From the NCBI RefSeq assembly GCF_003584135.1, contig NZ_QXFI01000033.1:1-64000 (forward strand): DNA of 64,000 bases, given 5' to 3'. Position 1 is the first letter of the stretch, and every line of letters starts with the position of its first letter. Positions 18,078 through 26,803 of this stretch are shown one piece after another. Origin of the DNA: Flagellimonas pelagia. GTDB taxonomy: Bacteria; Bacteroidota; Bacteroidia; Flavobacteriales; Flavobacteriaceae. The translations under genes and the position numbers were made by a program. The notes under the pieces were generated by a model that saw nothing but the letters and a program-made list of their open reading frames with translations, was not told where the DNA came from and did no database searches.

Positions 18078-19391
18078 CAACTTTTTACCGCTTCTGTGTA
18101 ATAATAGAGTACCCATTACCCCTGCTATCATCGAAGCGAATAGGATGCTTACCTTGGCCGTAAATATTAGGGACTCGTCCGTGAAAGCCAATTCATTTAT
18201 AAACAATGACATTGTAAAGCCTATTCCTCCAAGAAAGGCCACACCATAAATCATGTTCCAATTCACGTTTTCCGGTAGTTTGGCCAGTTTAAATGCGACC
18301 AGCAGTCGTGAAAAAGCGGTAATACCGATAAATTTTCCAAAAATCAGACCTAGACCAATCCCCAAACTAACGGGACTGGATAGTACTTTCAACAAATCTC
18401 CATGAAGATGTATTCCGGCATTTGCCAAAGCGAACAAGGGAAGAATGACGAAGCTCACTATTGGGTTTAAAGTCCTTTCCAATTTTTGAAGGGGAGTCTC
18501 CGCCTCAGAACTTATAGTCTTGATATCCTCCAATATCTCCAATTGCGTTTTTGAGATAAGTGTTCCCTTTATAGACTTGGTTTCTTGAAATCTCTTATGC
18601 AAACGGTCTAAACGCTCTAAAAAGGTATTCTCCTTAATTTTTACCCTACCAGGAATGGCAAATGCCGTCAGAATCCCGGCAATGGTTGGATGTACCCCTG
18701 AAAAAAAGAAGGCCAGCCAAACACCACCGATACCAATGATGGCATAGAACCAAGTGCTTCTCACTCCAGCATAATTGCCTATAATCAAAGCTCCGAAGAA
18801 CAATAGCCCATGCAGTAAATCCATCTCGGATATACCGGAAGTATAAAATAGGGCAATGACCAAGACGCCTCCCAAATCATCCACTATCGCCAACGTAATA
18901 AGAAAAACCCTTAAAGAGGCTGGCAGTCTTTTGCCGACAAGGGCCAGGACCCCTAGAGAAAAGGCAATATCCGTGGCCATGGGAATGCCCCAACCATTAG
19001 AAGCTTCGCCCGAGCTATTGAACATAAAATAAACAAGGGCAGGAAGTACCATGCCACCTATAGCTGCACCAATAGGTAGCACCGCATCCTTTGGGGATGA
19101 AAGTTTACCACCGATTATTTCACGTTTCAGCTCCAGACCTACTTGTAGAAAGAAGAGGGCCATCAAACCATCGTTGATCCATAACAGCAGTGGCTCCGAT
19201 AGCTGAAGACTGCCAACGGTAAAGGCAATATCAGTTTGCATTAAGTCGATATAATATTCCTTCCACGGCGAATTGGCCCAGACCATTGCGACGACGACCG
19301 TGATAAAGAGAACAACACCACTGTTATTGAGTTCTTTGGCCGTGCTGCCGAAGAATTTAATAATGCTGTTATTTGTATGGTGTTTAGACAT
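18021..19391 (-). CDS. nhaA: Na+/H+ antiporter NhaA with repeat-derived C-terminus
   Basis: A 456-residue, roughly 12-helix antiporter exchanging Na+ for H+ across the inner membrane. Family features are the LWINDGLMALFFLQVGLELKRE segment, MATDIAFSLGVLAL and LAIVDDLGGVLVIALFYT with the paired Asp residues of the ion site. The ATG at 19391 was chosen over a TTG three bases upstream; it overlaps the ndh gene by 8 bp. The final 15 residues (NNLGASPRGIRKETT) are encoded by a dispersed repeat and match, in translation, the copy at 62.7 kb (NNLRATLRGIHNEKT). The original stop has therefore probably been replaced. Transport function should be unaffected. Confidence 0.93.
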   Translation of the reverse strand: MSKHHTNNSIIKFFGSTAKELNNSGVVLFITVVVAMVWANSPWKEYYIDLMQTDIAFTVGSLQLSEPLLLWINDGLMALFFLQVGLELKREIIGGKLSSPKDAVLPIGAAIGGMVLPALVYFMFNSSGEASNGWGIPMATDIAFSLGVLALVGKRLPASLRVFLITLAIVDDLGGVLVIALFYTSGISEMDLLHGLLFFGALIIGNYAGVRSTWFYAIIGIGGVWLAFFFSGVHPTIAGILTAFAIPGRVKIKENTFLERLDRLHKRFQETKSIKGTLISKTQLEILEDIKTISSEAETPLQKLERTLNPIVSFVILPLFALANAGIHLHGDLLKVLSSPVSLGIGLGLIFGKFIGITAFSRLLVAFKLAKLPENVNWNMIYGVAFLGGIGFTMSLFINELAFTDESLIFTAKVSILFASMIAGVMGTLLLHRSGKKLLKVNNLGASPRGIRKETT

Positions 19392-20799
19392 CAATACTGG
19401 ATTTTTTTGTGTTTACATCCTTTTCCAAATGATTTTCGGAATTATCCTTTGTTTGAGTTTTCGCAGTAGTATTAAGTTTGAAATTCCTAATAATTACCCT
19501 ATTGCTCTTTTCATAGGAAAAATAGCTTACGGCCCAATTGAAACCGACCAATAACTTGTTTCGAAACCCACTAATGGATAACAGGTGTACGACCGACCAC
19601 AGCAACCAGGCAAAATAGCCGGCAAACTTTAGTTTACCTAAATCTGCAACAGCCTTGCGCTTACCAACGGTAGCCAAAGAACCCTTGTCCTTATAGCTAA
19701 ATAACCCTATTGGTTTATCATTGATGATCCCCATCAATGTGCAGGCAAGGTATTTTCCCTGTTGGATGGCCGCCTGTGCTACCTGTGGGTGGCCTTTTGG
19801 GGTCTCTTCGGAAATCAGGGCGGCAATATCCCCGATGGCATAAATGTTTTCTTGACCGTCTACTTTCAAATAAGCATCGGTTTTTAAGCGATTTCCCTTC
19901 ACTACATGCCTCTCATCGATACCCTTTGGGAAGTCCCCTTTTACACCTGCCGTCCAAATTAAGTTCTTGGCCAAAATCGTCTTCCCACTTTTGGTTTGTA
20001 CGATCCTACCATCATAATTGCTAACGGACTCTTTCAGCAATACTTTCACGTTTAGATTTTCCAAATAGGTTAGGGTTTTTGAAGAAGCTTTGTCGGACAT
20101 CGCCACAAGTAGTTCGTCCATAGCTTCTACCAAATAAATGTTCATTATGGAGGAAGGGTACTCGGGATAGTCCTTTGGAAGGATGTATTTGCAAAACTCC
20201 GCCAAGGCACCTGCCATTTCCACTCCGGCGGGGCCGCCGCCCACAATCACAAAATTCGTGAGGGCATCGCGTTCCTCATCATCGCATGTAATCGCGGCCT
20301 GCTCCAAGTTTTGCAGCATCATGTGGCGGATATTTAGGGAATCTCGGATATCCTTCATGCCCAAACTATTTCTTTCCACTTCTTCCATACCAAAGAAGTT
20401 GGTCTTTGTTCCCGTTGCCAAGACCAGATAATCGTAGGTAAGGTTGCCTTTGTCCGTTATGACAGTATTGGTGGAGGCTTGAATTTCCTTTACCTCGGCC
20501 AGCCTGAAGCTCACATTCTTATATCCCTTAATTTGTTTTCTAAAAGGGAACACAATACTATCGGGTTCGAGGCCGCTAGTGGCTACCTGATAAAATAAGG
20601 GTTGGAATTGATGAAAGTTGTTGCGGTCGATCAGTACCACCTGAACATCTTTATTTTTCAGCCCTTCCACCAATGCCAGACCGGCAAAGCCCCCTCCAAC
20701 TATGACTACCCGTGGCAACCTAGAATTTGGCAAGCAGATTACTTCCGTTACTTTGCATGTATGATCGTCGATACCGTTTAACATTTGATTCTGTTTCAT
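19384..20799 (-). CDS. ndh: Type II NADH:quinone oxidoreductase (NDH-2)
   Basis: A 471-residue single-subunit flavoprotein that oxidises NADH and reduces quinone without pumping protons. It has two dinucleotide folds: VVIVGGGFAGLALVEGL with FHQFQPLFYQVATSGLEPDSI for FAD, and FVIVGGGPAGVEMAGAL for NADH. IYAIGDIAAL follows, then the amphipathic or membrane C-terminal region WLLWSVVHLLSISGF. A polar tail follows. It overlaps nhaA by 8 bp and is likely co-translated. Together with NhaA it can keep NADH turnover and ion balance going when respiration is limited. Confidence 0.92.
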   Translation of the reverse strand: MKQNQMLNGIDDHTCKVTEVICLPNSRLPRVVIVGGGFAGLALVEGLKNKDVQVVLIDRNNFHQFQPLFYQVATSGLEPDSIVFPFRKQIKGYKNVSFRLAEVKEIQASTNTVITDKGNLTYDYLVLATGTKTNFFGMEEVERNSLGMKDIRDSLNIRHMMLQNLEQAAITCDDEERDALTNFVIVGGGPAGVEMAGALAEFCKYILPKDYPEYPSSIMNIYLVEAMDELLVAMSDKASSKTLTYLENLNVKVLLKESVSNYDGRIVQTKSGKTILAKNLIWTAGVKGDFPKGIDERHVVKGNRLKTDAYLKVDGQENIYAIGDIAALISEETPKGHPQVAQAAIQQGKYLACTLMGIINDKPIGLFSYKDKGSLATVGKRKAVADLGKLKFAGYFAWLLWSVVHLLSISGFRNKLLVGFNWAVSYFSYEKSNRVIIRNFKLNTTAKTQTKDNSENHLEKDVNTKKSSIDV

Positions 20800-20806
20800 T
20801 CACTTT

Positions 20807-21283
20807 TTACCGGTTATTTTTCTCTTTCGAGTCGCGTTTCCGTACTATCATGACGGAACAGCCGGCATGCGTTGCCAAGGACTGGGAAACCGAGCCAAGC
20901 AGAAATCTGGAAAATGCACCATGACCCTGCGACCCGACTACGATTAAATCGGCATCAAAGGCTTCCGCTTTTTCCAAAATTGCACTTTTGGGAAGGCCAT
21001 TGACCACCGCTGTTGTTATAGACAATGCGCTATTATTGTCACTTAATGATTTTGAAGCTTCATTAACAAGATCTTCTGCCATTTTCCTTGTATCGAATAT
21101 GGCTTCTTCATAATAGTTGCCAAGCGTGCCACCAAATGGTAGGACGCCGGGAACAGACGACATGGGATTTTCGGACACATTCAAAATACATACTTCGGTA
21201 CCCGCAGGCAACGGCAGCGCTGCAAGTTCATCTATGGCGACTTTACTAAAGTCAGAACCATCTATTGCTAATACTATTTTCAT
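20807..21283 (-). CDS. Universal stress protein UspA-like (1 of a tandem pair)
   Basis: A 158-residue single Usp domain beginning MKIVLAIDGSDFS; the upstream in-frame ATG at 21316 would add 11 residues before the canonical start. The nucleotide loop GSQGHGAFSRFLLGSVSQS matches the G-2X-G-9X-G(S/T) pattern of ATP-binding Usps. It is a close paralogue of the next gene upstream, sharing GSDFSK, AIDELAALPLP and the LLGSVSQS loop, so the two arose by local duplication. Usps accumulate in growth arrest, hypoxia or oxidative stress. It lies 7 bp upstream of ndh and is presumably in the same transcript. Confidence 0.9.
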   Translation of the reverse strand: MKIVLAIDGSDFSKVAIDELAALPLPAGTEVCILNVSENPMSSVPGVLPFGGTLGNYYEEAIFDTRKMAEDLVNEASKSLSDNNSALSITTAVVNGLPKSAILEKAEAFDADLIVVGSQGHGAFSRFLLGSVSQSLATHAGCSVMIVRKRDSKEKNNR

Positions 21284-21340
21284 GATTTGTCTTTTGGATG
21301 ATACACTGTCTTTCATTTTTCAGCTTATAACCAATATTTA

Positions 21341-21814
21341 TTATTGGTCCTTCTTGTTCATTCCGCGATTTCGTACAATCATGACCGAACAGCGGGCGTG
21401 CATTGCCACCGACTGGGAAACCGAGCCGAGCAGAAACCTTGATACCGCCCCGCGACCTTGTGACCCTACAATTATTAAATCTGCGTTAAAGGCTTCTGCC
21501 TCCTCCAAGATCACATTTTTAGGCCACCCGTTCACAACTGCTGTTGTTACCGATAGTCGGGGATTTTTTTCTCGTAACATCTGGACCGCCAGGTCAACGA
21601 TTTCTTCTGTTGATTTTTTTGCTCGGGACAAGGCCTCTTCATAATAATTACCAAGCCCTCCGCCCATGGAAACTACTCCCGGAGCGGCCACAACAGGACT
21701 CTCAAAAACCGATATGATACGAACTTCGGTATCTGACGGCAACGGTAGCGCCGCAAGTTCATCTATGGCCGTCTTACTAAAATCAGAGCCATCTATGGCC
21801 AATACTATCCTCAT
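21341..21814 (-). CDS. Universal stress protein UspA-like (2 of a tandem pair)
   Basis: A 157-residue Usp domain starting MRIVLAIDGSDFS; the reading frame is open for 38 codons upstream, but that stretch overlaps the preceding lipoprotein gene and does not resemble the family. The ATP loop GSQGRGAVSRFLLGSVSQS is intact. It is strongly similar along its length to the adjacent Usp, with 57 bp between them. The role is presumed cytosolic ATP-binding stress protection, with no specific partner visible. Confidence 0.9.
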   Translation of the reverse strand: MRIVLAIDGSDFSKTAIDELAALPLPSDTEVRIISVFESPVVAAPGVVSMGGGLGNYYEEALSRAKKSTEEIVDLAVQMLREKNPRLSVTTAVVNGWPKNVILEEAEAFNADLIIVGSQGRGAVSRFLLGSVSQSVAMHARCSVMIVRNRGMNKKDQ

Positions 21815-21842
21815 AACTTGAAATTTTATGAATAAAGGCTTT

Positions 21843-22286
21843 CTATCCTTTATTCTTATTAATAAATGTTTGGGCATCTTCTTGAGAAGTGAAATAATAA
21901 ACACTTCCGCTGTTTTTATCCTGGACAATAATTGCTAAAGCTTTATCAACTTTTTTATTGTTAAGTGGATTGCTTCCGAAGCGGACATCATCCAGGTTTT
22001 TCTGTAACTTTTCAACACAATTTTCACAACATCCGTAATAAGTAGTTCCGTTGGCTTCAATAGGTATTTGGGACACACCCATATATCGGTCGTTGACCAT
22101 ACATACTTTTTCGTTGGGAACGATTTCATAATTTTCGGATGGCATAATGGCTTCATCTGCTGTTAGGGATGTTTCAACAGTTGGCTGGATTTTACTTTCA
22201 GCCACTTTCTTTTTCTTGTTGGAACAGGATAGAAATAATATTGAAAACAATAAAAGGATGAATGTACCAATGGATAATTTTCGCAT
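21843..22286 (-). CDS. TRASH/MlpB-like metal-binding lipoprotein
   Basis: A 147-residue lipoprotein when started at the ATG at 22286 (MRKLSIG), which places a signal sequence and lipobox ILFLSC correctly; a start at 22349 would add 21 polar residues. The mature part holds EKVCMVNDRYMGVSQIPIE and then TYYGCCENCVEKL, a cysteine arrangement like TRASH domains, which bind soft metals. Flavobacterial relatives are often found beside copper genes. A C-terminal segment with YYFTSQEDA resembles the same family. It is probably exposed in the periplasm and is the only Cys-rich protein within the Usp group. Confidence 0.7.
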   Translation of the reverse strand: MRKLSIGTFILLLFSILFLSCSNKKKKVAESKIQPTVETSLTADEAIMPSENYEIVPNEKVCMVNDRYMGVSQIPIEANGTTYYGCCENCVEKLQKNLDDVRFGSNPLNNKKVDKALAIIVQDKNSGSVYYFTSQEDAQTFINKNKG

Positions 22287-22353
22287 TGGATTTTTAATGG
22301 TAATGCCTTGGGTAGTATTGTTTTTCCTATGTGATGGAATAGGTTTCATAGTG

Positions 22354-23070
22354 TTAATTTTTTAGTGGAATTATAATTTCAGTTTGAATGAGTTTTCGCC
22401 AATAGAGGTGTTCGTATAATCCTGACCAGTACATCCCAAAAGTGAAGGCAAATAATAATTCTTCAATGGGGATACCCAAAACAAGGATATGGGTCAGATT
22501 TTCTAGGTTCCAGAACAATTCTACATAATCGGGATAGAACGGAAGTATACTTCCAAAATAAACAAAGTACAATGCCGTGAACAGAAACCCACTTATCCAG
22601 ATTTTGGTCTTTAGGTCCGGACGGCAGTAAAGCGTGGCAATTCCACCTAAAAACATGGCCAATATTCCACAGTAGATATGATTCAAATGCGTGAACAGCG
22701 CCAACACCAAAAACGCAAGAACTGGGACGAAAAGAATGTATATGTGAAGTCTGTGCATGGCATGTTTGCGCTCAGTGTGCGGTATTTCAACATACCTTCG
22801 CTTAAAAATTAGATTGTACAGTACCGTGCCTATACCTCCGATGGCAAAAGAGAAGATTAGGCTTTCGATATCGAACCCTGTCCTTATCGCCAAATCAAAA
22901 AGGGACGGCGGATGCCAATATTCAGGAACGAACAAAGGTTCTGTAAGCCCGAAGGGCATGGTTATCCAACTCATCTTCAGCATTTCTCTTCGAGAATCTT
23001 TCTTCATTAGATAGACCACGCCCCAGAGGGCTAGAATAATAAGGGACCATATGAACCAGACATATTGCAT
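22354..23070 (-). CDS. Polytopic membrane protein with lycopene-cyclase-domain similarity
   Basis: A 238-residue protein with about seven hydrophobic helices. The segment WNLENLTHILVLGIPIEELLFAFTFG contains the P-[IL]-E-E-x-x-F motif of heterodimer-type lycopene cyclases (CrtYc/CrtYd, CarR). WITMPFGLTEPLFVPEYWHPP near residue 35 also resembles their first domain. True cyclases make beta-carotene from lycopene, but no crtI, crtB or crtZ is nearby, so this may be a functionally different relative. It is 5 bp after the AlbA_2 gene and 67 bp before the lipoprotein start. Confidence 0.55.
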   Translation of the reverse strand: MQYVWFIWSLIILALWGVVYLMKKDSRREMLKMSWITMPFGLTEPLFVPEYWHPPSLFDLAIRTGFDIESLIFSFAIGGIGTVLYNLIFKRRYVEIPHTERKHAMHRLHIYILFVPVLAFLVLALFTHLNHIYCGILAMFLGGIATLYCRPDLKTKIWISGFLFTALYFVYFGSILPFYPDYVELFWNLENLTHILVLGIPIEELLFAFTFGMYWSGLYEHLYWRKLIQTEIIIPLKN

Positions 23071-23075
23071 AATTT

Positions 23076-23876
23076 TTACGTTTTTTGGGTTTTTAAATAA
23101 TCCACGGTTTCTTTTACGGTCAAGGGATATGTAGCATTACCGGTGCGCACGTAAAAGGTCGTGTCCGCACCATCGTTAACGTAAACAGGGTCTTTGGATG
23201 GTTCAATGTCTATGACACATATTTCCTTTTCATTGACGACATAAAAGGAAATATGATTGCTGAAACAGGCTTCATGGCCCAGTTGAGTGGATATAATCCT
23301 GTAGACCTCCCGCTCGTAGCCATCCCTGTTTTTATGCTTGAGTGTCTTAAAATCCTTTTCCAGGCCCAAAACGCTTCCATCGTCATCAACACCAATAATT
23401 AGTTTGCCGCCTTTCGCGTTCATAAAACCTACAATGGTCTTGGCAATGGCCAGTTCCAGTTCGCGGTTGGTGGTTTTCCTAAAATAATCATAGCGGATGG
23501 ATGACTTAAATTCTACCCGTTCATTCTCGCCGGCATTTACAAGGGCTGCAATATCCTGTTGCAGAAGGCGCTGTTGTGTACCAATAAGTTCATTTTTCTT
23601 TTTAAGGATTATCCAAAACAAACCAGAAATGGTTCCCAGAAGTGCCCCTAATAAAGCCAGTAATCCACCCATACCCCGCATATCTAAGGTAAATGATTCA
23701 AAAATGCGTTCTTGCAACACTTCTCGAAATAATGAAAATGAAAAGGTCGTATTGCTAAATTCAAACCAATAGAGCACCATGGTAAAAGGATGGACAAGGA
23801 AATAGAAAATACCTGTTCCCACGAGTGCATGAATGAATATGGTCCCTATTTTTGATGTAGTCCTTTTAACTTTCAT
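23076..23876 (-). CDS. Membrane-anchored AlbA_2 (Schlafen-like) domain protein
   Basis: A 266-residue protein with two N-terminal transmembrane helices (about 12-32 and 65-90), a short coiled segment and then an AlbA_2/divergent AAA_4 domain. The domain is recognised by ERVEFKSS, AKTIVGFMNAKGGKLIIGVDDDGSVLGLE and FYVRTGNATYPL. The domain is known from Schlafen-like and transcriptional regulatory proteins, but its biochemical role is unsettled. The membrane fusion is less usual than soluble forms. It is 17 bp downstream of the barrel protein gene and 5 bp upstream of the cyclase-like gene. Confidence 0.7.
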   Translation of the reverse strand: MKVKRTTSKIGTIFIHALVGTGIFYFLVHPFTMVLYWFEFSNTTFSFSLFREVLQERIFESFTLDMRGMGGLLALLGALLGTISGLFWIILKKKNELIGTQQRLLQQDIAALVNAGENERVEFKSSIRYDYFRKTTNRELELAIAKTIVGFMNAKGGKLIIGVDDDGSVLGLEKDFKTLKHKNRDGYEREVYRIISTQLGHEACFSNHISFYVVNEKEICVIDIEPSKDPVYVNDGADTTFYVRTGNATYPLTVKETVDYLKTQKT

Positions 23877-23893
23877 TGGTCGTTTTCCTTAAA

Positions 23894-25126
23894 CTATTTT
23901 ATATAACCGTGTTCCAGGTTCAGCAACGAATTCCTGCCATCGAACTGGCTGTTGAACAATTTGTTGAAGGTATAGGCCAGGCCTATCTGCACCCGGTGCT
24001 GGCTCTCGCCCAGCAAGGGCTGTAGCGCACCATTGTTCTTGTTGTAGCGGTACTGGAATATAAGGTCGAAATTATTTCCCACACGGTACAGGAAATTGCC
24101 GATGGCCATATATTGGTTGGTGTTGCCATCTGTATTGGAAAAATCCTTGTACCCGAACCCGGCGGCTATCTGGAAATTGGGCCGTTCCAGCTTGCGGTTC
24201 AGGTAGCGGAGCATCCCAAAGGCCGCCGTACTGCGGGAGCGCGTGTAACTGGTATAATCTGTGATGTTTTCAATAGTTGAGAGCCCGTCATTGTAGATGC
24301 CCTGTACCTTGAAATCGACGAAATGTACGGGATCGGGCAATATACTGAAGGTGGCGTTCCCTATAAAACTGGTCAAGGTTTCGTTGCTGTCCGCATTGGG
24401 CGCCAGATCGGATCTGTCCAATAAAAAGTTGTTCCAGCTAAAGCCTATTTCCCTTAAGAAGTTCCGGTTCCACAACTGGCTTTCCGGTTGGCGATATATA
24501 ATGCTGCCCCCAAGACCATTGATGGAATAATCATTGGGTTCCTCAAAATCCTGATAATTTTCGGCGTGCAGGGTTACATAGAGGCGCTGCCCAAAGATGC
24601 GGGTGTATTCCAGTACGTTCGCATATTGGTTGTCCTCGGTATTGAGGCCGTTGGAGAAGGGGTTGAGCACATAGGTATATTGCAGCGCATCGTCATCGCG
24701 TATGGTATTGAACTCGCCCAAAATGGTCTGTGAGGTGGTACGCCCGATCCTTATGATGTTGTTCTTGTTTTCCACAAGTGCCATCACCTGGTTGTAAAAA
24801 ACCTGCCCCAGGCCGCTATTGGCGTCTGGGAAAGAGAAGCCCAATACCATTTGGCCCCGCCAACCTTTGTACAGTTTTTGGCGGGCGCCAATGAGGAAGT
24901 AGGAATCCGAAAAATCGGAAAGGACCTGGTCGCCTTCGTTGAGTACGGGTATGGCCAATGAGGCATTGCCCTGGTTGCTGTAAAAATTTCCCGTAGAAAC
25001 GGTCTTGATGCCCAGTTCTATTTCGGGCAGCATATCTTCCCTGTTCAATTGCTCCGATCCCGGTAATTGTGCAAAACCCGGCAATGCGAAAAGTGCAAAA
25101 AATAGGATTACATATATTTTATTCAT
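23894..25126 (-). CDS. Predicted outer-membrane beta-barrel protein
   Basis: A 410-residue protein with a clear signal peptide ending PGFAQ, then alternating amphipathic strands rich in aromatic residues (YFLIGARQKLYKGWRGQMVLGFSF, FDLIFQYRYNKNNGALQ) and aromatic-rich C-terminal strands, typical of an outer-membrane barrel. No named family is recognised. It follows the multicopper oxidase gene by 25 bp and is probably co-transcribed, so a metal-efflux or copper-tolerance role is plausible, by analogy with CopB-like proteins, although no Met-rich N-terminus is present. Confidence 0.65.
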   Translation of the reverse strand: MNKIYVILFFALFALPGFAQLPGSEQLNREDMLPEIELGIKTVSTGNFYSNQGNASLAIPVLNEGDQVLSDFSDSYFLIGARQKLYKGWRGQMVLGFSFPDANSGLGQVFYNQVMALVENKNNIIRIGRTTSQTILGEFNTIRDDDALQYTYVLNPFSNGLNTEDNQYANVLEYTRIFGQRLYVTLHAENYQDFEEPNDYSINGLGGSIIYRQPESQLWNRNFLREIGFSWNNFLLDRSDLAPNADSNETLTSFIGNATFSILPDPVHFVDFKVQGIYNDGLSTIENITDYTSYTRSRSTAAFGMLRYLNRKLERPNFQIAAGFGYKDFSNTDGNTNQYMAIGNFLYRVGNNFDLIFQYRYNKNNGALQPLLGESQHRVQIGLAYTFNKLFNSQFDGRNSLLNLEHGYIK

Positions 25127-25151
25127 GATTATTTTTTTGGTTTATTAATAA

Positions 25152-26423
25152 TTATTCGTCCAGGGCGATCTTGGGGAGCTTATCGTCCCCGAACAGCATC
25201 TTGTCCATATTCATTGGTTTGCCCATATCCATATCCATTCCTTCCATTCCCATGCCCTTGTTGAACATGGTGTTGCCACTGTGTTTGGTAATGATGAGTT
25301 CATCTTCGGGTAAGTCTTCGTATACCAATGCCAACAAATTTCCTCCAGGGTATAAGCCATTATTGGTCACTTTTCGCGTATCGTGGTCATGAAAGGTCCA
25401 GATACCCCTATTGTCCCCCTCAATAATGATATCGAAAGTTTTGCCGGGCGTCAACGGCACCGTGTTGCGTTTCCAAGGATGAGATAAAGGAATTCCGTCA
25501 TCGGCCACCATCCAGAAGTCATGCCCGTGCAGGTGGAGGTTATGTATCTCTGCACCAGCATTGATAAGGCGTACCCGTATCTTTTCGCCCGATTTTATAA
25601 AAAGGTACGGGGTCTCGGGATACGACTTGCCGTTTACGGTGAACCAGTCTGCCTGTGGCAGGCTTGCCGGGGCCCTGCGGCTCAATGCATAGGGCGGCTC
25701 CCATCCGTTCTTGATGGATTCGGCAAACTGGTCGTGGTTATTGAACACGGCCCAGCGCTCCGGATCGAAGCGGCCTTCCTTCATAAGGTAGTTGCGTTCC
25801 TTCATACGATCCAGCATCCGGTTCATCTCATTGCGGATGTAGTTGACGTCGTGCGCACCATATACCAAGGTATATTCCCGTTCGTACGGAAACTGTTTTT
25901 TAATAGGATCGTCTGGATCCTCTACGATTATGCTCCCGAACATCCCAGCCTGCATGTGCATGACCGTGCCCCAATGGCAGTGGTAAAAATGGGTGCCCAC
26001 GGGTTTTGCCTCAAATTCGTAAATAAATTCGTTCTCCGGCATTACCGGCAGCTGGCTCACGTAGGGGACCCCGTCCATACGCCAGGGCACATAGATACCG
26101 TGCCAGTGTATGGTGTGGTTGATGCCGGTTTTGTTCTTGAATTTCACCCGTACTTTATCGCCATAGTCGACCCGTATCTCAGGGCCGGGAATCATATCGT
26201 TAAAGGCCAAGGTGTGATATTTAAAACCCGGGGCGGGTTCGTGTACCTTGATATCGATGTAAAGTTCAAATTCTTTCCATTCGCCATTTTTTTTAAAGGG
26301 TAGGGGTTGTGTTAAGCGTTGTTTGTTGGCCTCCTTGGCACTTTCGGCCAAGAGATTGCCGGGAAAAAACAGCATGCCCGCCGTAGATACGGCACCCGTT
26401 GCCAAAAAATTTCTTCTGTCCAT
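25152..26423 (-). CDS. Multicopper oxidase, Tat-exported
   Basis: A 423-residue copper enzyme with a twin-arginine leader (MDRRNFLATGAV). Copper ligands are HWHG at 106-109, HFYHCHWGTVMHMQAGM at 145-161, NLHLHGHDF and FHDHDTRK. The HCH...H...M set, which normally builds a type 1 copper site, is in the first cupredoxin domain. The C-terminal domain has HDHD instead of HCH, as in two-domain laccases and nitrite-reductase-like enzymes rather than three-domain CopA/CueO. The C-terminus is Met-rich (GMGMEGMDMDMGKPMNMDKM), suited to binding cuprous ions. Its likely role is periplasmic oxidation of Cu(I). Confidence 0.88.
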   Translation of the reverse strand: MDRRNFLATGAVSTAGMLFFPGNLLAESAKEANKQRLTQPLPFKKNGEWKEFELYIDIKVHEPAPGFKYHTLAFNDMIPGPEIRVDYGDKVRVKFKNKTGINHTIHWHGIYVPWRMDGVPYVSQLPVMPENEFIYEFEAKPVGTHFYHCHWGTVMHMQAGMFGSIIVEDPDDPIKKQFPYEREYTLVYGAHDVNYIRNEMNRMLDRMKERNYLMKEGRFDPERWAVFNNHDQFAESIKNGWEPPYALSRRAPASLPQADWFTVNGKSYPETPYLFIKSGEKIRVRLINAGAEIHNLHLHGHDFWMVADDGIPLSHPWKRNTVPLTPGKTFDIIIEGDNRGIWTFHDHDTRKVTNNGLYPGGNLLALVYEDLPEDELIITKHSGNTMFNKGMGMEGMDMDMGKPMNMDKMLFGDDKLPKIALDE

Positions 26424-26453
26424 AATTTTAGAGTCTTTAATAATTTTAAGGTT

Positions 26454-26729
26454 TTATTTGGCTTTAAGTTGTGCATTATAAAAAGCGGCGATCAGAGCAC
26501 CCGTGAGCCAGGCAATGATAAAGGTCTGGACAATGCCAATAAGTGCCTCCCAAATTGGCACGTCTACCCGTATTATACTGGTGGTGTCCAAGCCGTGCAA
26601 CAGGCTGTTGAAAAAGGTTATGCTTCCTTCTTGTCCTGCTGTGGCCAAAACGATCATGCAGCCGGCGTAGAGGATTGCAGCGGTCAGCCCCATGGCAAAA
26701 CCGAATTTTTTAACATTGATACGATTCAT
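26454..26729 (-). CDS. DUF5676 family small membrane protein
   Basis: A 91-residue protein with two transmembrane helices separated by a short loop. The start MNRINVKKFGFAMGLTAAILYAGCMIV and the second helix EALIGIVQTFIIAWLTGALIAAFYN match DUF5676, a family found beside metal-resistance and SHOCT genes. Function is unknown. It sits 30 bp upstream of the multicopper oxidase gene and probably shares its transcript. Confidence 0.75.
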   Translation of the reverse strand: MNRINVKKFGFAMGLTAAILYAGCMIVLATAGQEGSITFFNSLLHGLDTTSIIRVDVPIWEALIGIVQTFIIAWLTGALIAAFYNAQLKAK

Positions 26730-26803
26730 GATTCCTGTTTTAATGTTTATTGTTGTTATTATTCATTTATGAGTTTGTTCATGTGTCAAAACCAAAGTCG
26801 GGG

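Noticed and set aside
25521..26303. 260-codon plus-strand frame opposite the multicopper oxidase
   Set aside because: The opposite frame carries all copper ligands; this one is a shadow.
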